Below are positions 6,428 through 9,187 of a DNA stretch of 9,187 nt, in pieces. The notes below the pieces were generated by a model. The model saw nothing but the letters and a program-made list of their open reading frames with translations. It was not told where the DNA came from and ran no database searches. Position numbers and translations under genes: made by a program. This DNA comes from Alphaproteobacteria bacterium (GTDB lineage Bacteria > Pseudomonadota > Alphaproteobacteria > Sphingomonadales > Sphingomonadaceae), in assembly GCA_028869975.1 (NCBI GenBank), contig JAGWQR010000257.1:1-9187 (forward strand), given 5' to 3'. Every line of letters starts with the position of its first letter. Positions within the stretch are counted from its first letter, which is position 1.

Positions 6428-7930
6428 ATGCACCCGAGCACGCCCTACCAAATCCTCATTGTCGGCGGTGGCACCGCAGGCTGGATGGCGGCGGCCGTGC
6501 TCGCGCGCTACCTTCCTGCACAACATTATGCGATCAGCCTGATTGAATCGGACGAGATCGGCACGGTCGGCGTGGGCGAGGCAACGATCCCGCAGCTTCA
6601 ACTTTTGAATGCTGTGCTTGGGATTGATGAAGCGGACTTCATGCGCGCCACGCAGGGCACCTATAAACTGGGAATTGAATTTGTCGGCTGGGGGTCAACT
6701 GCATCGCGCTATATCCACGCCTTTGGTGAAGTCGGGCGGCAGATCGGACACCTTCCTTTTCAGCATTACTGGTTGCGGGCGCATGGTGTCGGACATAATA
6801 TCCCTTTGGAGGCTTATACGCTCAACGCCGCCGCCGCTTATGCCGGGAAGTTCGGCAAAGGCCCAGAGGCAGAATCTAAAATGCTTGGCGGGTTGGTTCA
6901 TGCCTTCCATATCGATGCATCACGTTATGCCCAATTTTTGCGTGCCTATGCTGAAGCACGGGGCGTCAGGCGCATTGAAGGCCGGGTTGTTGATACCACA
7001 AGACACGCAGAATCGGGTGATGTCAGCTCAGTCATCCTGGCAAGCGGCAACTCCGTGAACGCCGATCTCTTCATCGATTGCTCGGGCTTTGGCGGACTGC
7101 TGATCGAGCAGGCATTGGCAACCGGCTATGAACACTGGTCGCACTGGTTGCCCTGTGATCGTGCGCTCGCCCTGCCGTGTGAAAGTGTGACGGAGATTAC
7201 GCCCTATACGCGCGCAACCGCCCACAAGGCCGGCTGGCAATGGCGCATTCCCTTGCAGAACCGGATCGGCAATGGTCATGTCTATTCTTCGGCGCACATC
7301 AGTGATGATGATGCCGCCAATATCCTGCTCGCCAATCTTGATGGCACCCCGCTCGCCGACCCGCGCCCGCTCCGGTTTTCGACGGGGCGGCGCAAGAAGT
7401 TCTGGAATCATAATGTGGTGGCGCTGGGGCTGGCGGCAGGCTTTATCGAGCCGCTCGAATCAACCAGCATTCATCTGGTGCAATCGGGGCTGGAACGACT
7501 GATCCGCTTTTTGCCGCGCGGCAGGATAGAGGCCGCAGATGTTGCCGCGTTCAACGCACAAACCATTATTGAGTGGGAAAGCGTGCGCGATTTCCTCATT
7601 CTCCATTACCATGCCAACACGCGCCCGGAACCGTTCTGGCAAGCCTGCGCTACCATGGCGGTGCCCGATATGGTTGCAGAGAAAATTGCATTGTTCCGCG
7701 CCAACGGCAGAATTATGCGCCGGCAGGAAGAACTCTTCTCGGAAAATGGCTGGCTTCAGGTCATGCATGGGCAAGGCCTGTCACCACAGGGCTATCATCC
7801 GCTTGCCGATATTCCGGGCGATGCGGAGCTGGACGAGTTACTGACGCTGCTTCGTCGAACGATCCGCAAAACTGTGGCGGCGATGCCACCCCATGCGCGC
7901 TATATCGCCGCGCATTGTCGCGCATCCTAG
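6428..7930 (+). CDS. Flavin-dependent (tryptophan-type) halogenase A
   Basis: This 500-aa protein starts at ATG 6428, just before the nucleotide-binding motif ILIVGGGTAGWM (9-20), so little can be missing; no good ribosome site precedes it. Family landmarks are present: GVGEATIP (48-55), the lysine that guides hypohalous acid in TYKLGIEF (Lys80, matching Lys79 of PrnA/RebH), the halogenase signature GWQWRIP (269-275) and GFIEPLESTSIHL (338-350), whose Glu344 fits the catalytic Glu346 of PrnA. Such enzymes use FADH2, O2 and halide to chlorinate or brominate an electron-rich aromatic such as an indole; a separate flavin reductase is needed and none is visible here. PrnA has ESTG where this protein has ESTS. 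The Gly belongs to the chloride site, so halide preference may differ. The native substrate is unknown; free tryptophan should not be assumed. It follows the TonB receptor and converges on the DUF6445-like gene, with overlapping stop codons. Confidence 0.93.
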   Translation: MHPSTPYQILIVGGGTAGWMAAAVLARYLPAQHYAISLIESDEIGTVGVGEATIPQLQLLNAVLGIDEADFMRATQGTYKLGIEFVGWGSTASRYIHAFGEVGRQIGHLPFQHYWLRAHGVGHNIPLEAYTLNAAAAYAGKFGKGPEAESKMLGGLVHAFHIDASRYAQFLRAYAEARGVRRIEGRVVDTTRHAESGDVSSVILASGNSVNADLFIDCSGFGGLLIEQALATGYEHWSHWLPCDRALALPCESVTEITPYTRATAHKAGWQWRIPLQNRIGNGHVYSSAHISDDDAANILLANLDGTPLADPRPLRFSTGRRKKFWNHNVVALGLAAGFIEPLESTSIHLVQSGLERLIRFLPRGRIEAADVAAFNAQTIIEWESVRDFLILHYHANTRPEPFWQACATMAVPDMVAEKIALFRANGRIMRRQEELFSENGWLQVMHGQGLSPQGYHPLADIPGDAELDELLTLLRRTIRKTVAAMPPHARYIAAHCRAS

Positions 7931-8616
7931 TCCCCCATCAGGAAAGTATTGACGGTCAGCCGCCCGGCTTGCGGATCCGCGCTCAAATTGGGGTGGGCTG
8001 GCAGATCAGCACAGTGCAGGACATGACCGCGATAAATGATCGCGCGGTTAAATCGTGCCTCATAGCGCGCAATCCTCTCGAACAACGGCGTATCGCCACC
8101 AATATAGGCGGGCGCTGGCAAGCCATGGTGGGCCACGTCGCGGTGCAGCGCGGCATCATAGGCACTATGGTTGTCCGCCGTAATCTGTTCAAAGCCCGTG
8201 CTCTTGTGCCGGTAAAATCCTGTGCCGCCCATTTCTGCCTCCCCCAGATAATGCAGGAGCGCAAGACATCCTGGCTGCAACCCGTCATAATGGGGAATAC
8301 GCTGGATCGGCGTCAGGCGCGCGGGTGGCGTTGTCACCAGCGAATACATCGCCTCAACCAGCCGTGGCGGCGTGTGCAGACCAAATGTTTCCATGATGAT
8401 CTGCTCAACCGGGGCCAGGTAGGCAGCCACATCCTGCGGTGCAACGCTGGCGCGCACGCCGGGATAATGCTTGCCCATCGGCTTGTAGATCAGCGCCTGC
8501 GCCTTGGCCCGCAGCGCTACAGGGTCAGCAACAAAATCATCGATGATCAGCACAGGGTGCTCGCCATGGCCAATGCGTTCAAAGCGCACGCCGGGCGCGG
8601 TGGCGATGCCACTCAC
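7927..8616 (-). CDS. DUF6445-type protein, putative 2-oxoglutarate/Fe(II)-oxygenase fold
   Basis: I place the start at GTG 8616, whose GTGA overlaps the TGA of the upstream halogenase; GAGCGGGG just before it can serve as ribosome site. A TTG at 8637 would add seven residues and overlap the halogenase by 25 nt. The protein has 229 aa and no signal peptide. The N-terminal part (VLIIDDFVADPVALRAKA, then HYPGVRASV) matches my memory of the DUF6445 family, which neighbours halogenases and TonB receptors in sphingomonads. PHYDG (His109, Asp111), GHVLH (His198 or His201) and GRLTVNTF (Arg219) sit in the order and spacing of the HxD...H...R site of 2-oxoglutarate/Fe(II) oxygenases, with GGTGFYRHKSTG between them. 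A hydroxylase or tailoring role with the halogenases is inferred; the substrate is unknown. Its TAG stop shares the CTAG palindrome with halogenase A. Confidence 0.85.
   Translation of the reverse strand: MSGIATAPGVRFERIGHGEHPVLIIDDFVADPVALRAKAQALIYKPMGKHYPGVRASVAPQDVAAYLAPVEQIIMETFGLHTPPRLVEAMYSLVTTPPARLTPIQRIPHYDGLQPGCLALLHYLGEAEMGGTGFYRHKSTGFEQITADNHSAYDAALHRDVAHHGLPAPAYIGGDTPLFERIARYEARFNRAIIYRGHVLHCADLPAHPNLSADPQAGRLTVNTFLMGD
8613..8616 (-). promoter_or_regulatory. GTGA start/stop overlap joining halogenase B to the DUF6445-type gene
   Basis: On the minus strand the last bases of halogenase B read GTGTGAG: TGA (8615-8613) ends B while GTG (8616-8614) can begin the next gene. Four-base start/stop overlaps of this kind usually mark translational coupling. 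The purine-rich GAGCGGGG immediately before it lies inside the B coding sequence. This decides the start of the downstream gene. Confidence 0.65.
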
Positions 8617-9187
8617 ACCCCGCTCTCGGCGCGGCAATGTTGCGCAATATAATCATCATGGCTGGGGAATGTTGCAGCCGCATCGCGCAGCATCGTCCGC
8701 AATTTGCGCAGATGCCCGGCCCCGTCAATTTGCGGCCGCGCGTCGATCATGCGATCGTAAGTCTGTGGCACCCAGCCCTGCCCCAGATAAAGCGCCAGCC
8801 AGCTCGGATTGCGAAACAGTTCATCCTGAGGTGAGACCAGTCGCCCGGCCCCCATGAAATGCTTGATTTTATAAGCGAGTTCATCGGGCACCGCCATAGC
8901 GGCGCAGGCCTGCCAGAAAGGTTCTGGCCTGCTGTTCGCCTTGTAATGCAGGATTATGAAATCGCGCACGCGCTCATATTCATTGGTGGTGGCGCGGTTA
9001 TATTCCTCCGCCAGCAAGGGATCCTGTTGCCCGTCGGGGAGGAGCAGCAGCAAACGCTCGATGCCCATATGAATTAGGTGAAGTGAAGTCGATTCAAGCG
9101 GCTCCATAAACCCGGCGGCCAGCCCGAGCGCCACACAATTATGGTTCCAGAATTTCTTGCGCCGCCCGGTGGTGAACCGAAGGCGGC
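8613..9187 (-). CDS. Flavin-dependent (tryptophan-type) halogenase B, C-terminal part (5' end outside window)
   Basis: The frame is open to the window edge; about 190 residues are visible, ending at TGA 8613. An internal GTG at 9134 is not the start, since LRFTTGRRKKFWNHNC upstream of it aligns with LRFSTGRRKKFWNHNV of halogenase A. GLAAGFMEPLESTSLHL contains the catalytic Glu region, again with ESTS rather than ESTG. VRDFIILHYKANSRPEPFWQAC and YIAQHCRAE are also shared with A. By eye the two match at roughly half of positions, so they are paralogues and not a recent copy. The flavin-binding motif, the catalytic Lys and the GWxWxIP signature would be upstream of the window. The gene is followed by the DUF6445-like gene with a GTGA overlap, making a probable operon that faces halogenase A. 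Confidence 0.93.
   Translation of the reverse strand, partial: RLRFTTGRRKKFWNHNCVALGLAAGFMEPLESTSLHLIHMGIERLLLLLPDGQQDPLLAEEYNRATTNEYERVRDFIILHYKANSRPEPFWQACAAMAVPDELAYKIKHFMGAGRLVSPQDELFRNPSWLALYLGQGWVPQTYDRMIDARPQIDGAGHLRKLRTMLRDAAATFPSHDDYIAQHCRAESGV

Noticed and set aside
8617..8637. TTG start for the DUF6445-type protein at 8637
   Set aside because: It adds seven Arg-rich residues and a 25-nt overlap with halogenase B, while GTG 8616 gives the common GTGA stop/start overlap.
7573..8652. A 359-codon plus-strand open frame running from the end of halogenase A across the DUF6445-type gene
   Set aside because: It begins out of frame within halogenase A and continues antisense to a gene with conserved motifs; composition is Arg-rich and low in sense, so it is a shadow frame.

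Overview
The window looks like a carbohydrate-utilisation locus from an alphaproteobacterium, most likely a sphingomonad. This is judged from moderately high GC, the TonB-dependent receptor style, and the presence of flavin-dependent halogenases of the type that sits beside TonB-dependent receptors in Sphingomonadales, Caulobacterales and Xanthomonas. Nearly every base belongs to a gene; the only sizeable non-coding stretches are 247 bp (3190-3436) and 90 bp (6338-6427). No tRNA, rRNA, CRISPR array, insertion sequence or phage gene is visible.

Left part (1-3189): an alpha-glucan degradation block. A GH13 alpha-amylase-family enzyme, cut by the window edge, is followed 2 nt later by a complete GH13 alpha-glucosidase with an intact catalytic triad (D210, E272, D332). 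A LacI-family repressor lies on the opposite strand, converging on the glucosidase with a 1-bp gap. The expected arrangement is a repressor sensing a malto-oligosaccharide and controlling uptake and hydrolysis genes.

Middle part (3190-6427): a divergent control region, then a 966-aa TonB-dependent outer-membrane receptor, presumably the oligosaccharide importer. The control region holds three copies of ATGCATA, one beside a CG-centred palindrome, a TTGACG -35-like element for the repressor, and hairpins in both leaders. The receptor ends in a good intrinsic terminator. A fourth ATGCATA lies between that terminator and the next gene.

Right part (6428-9187): a complete flavin-dependent halogenase (A) on the plus strand. 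Facing it on the minus strand are a second, related halogenase (B, truncated by the window edge) and a small protein of DUF6445 type with an HxD...H...R pattern resembling 2-oxoglutarate/Fe(II) oxygenases. B and the small gene overlap at GTGA, suggesting translational coupling. A and the small gene share the palindrome CTAG as their stop codons.

The most interesting theme is the join between a sugar-uptake locus and an apparent oxidative tailoring set (two halogenases plus a putative oxygenase). What these enzymes modify cannot be read from the sequence. The shared ATGCATA element hints that receptor, repressor and halogenase A may be co-regulated.
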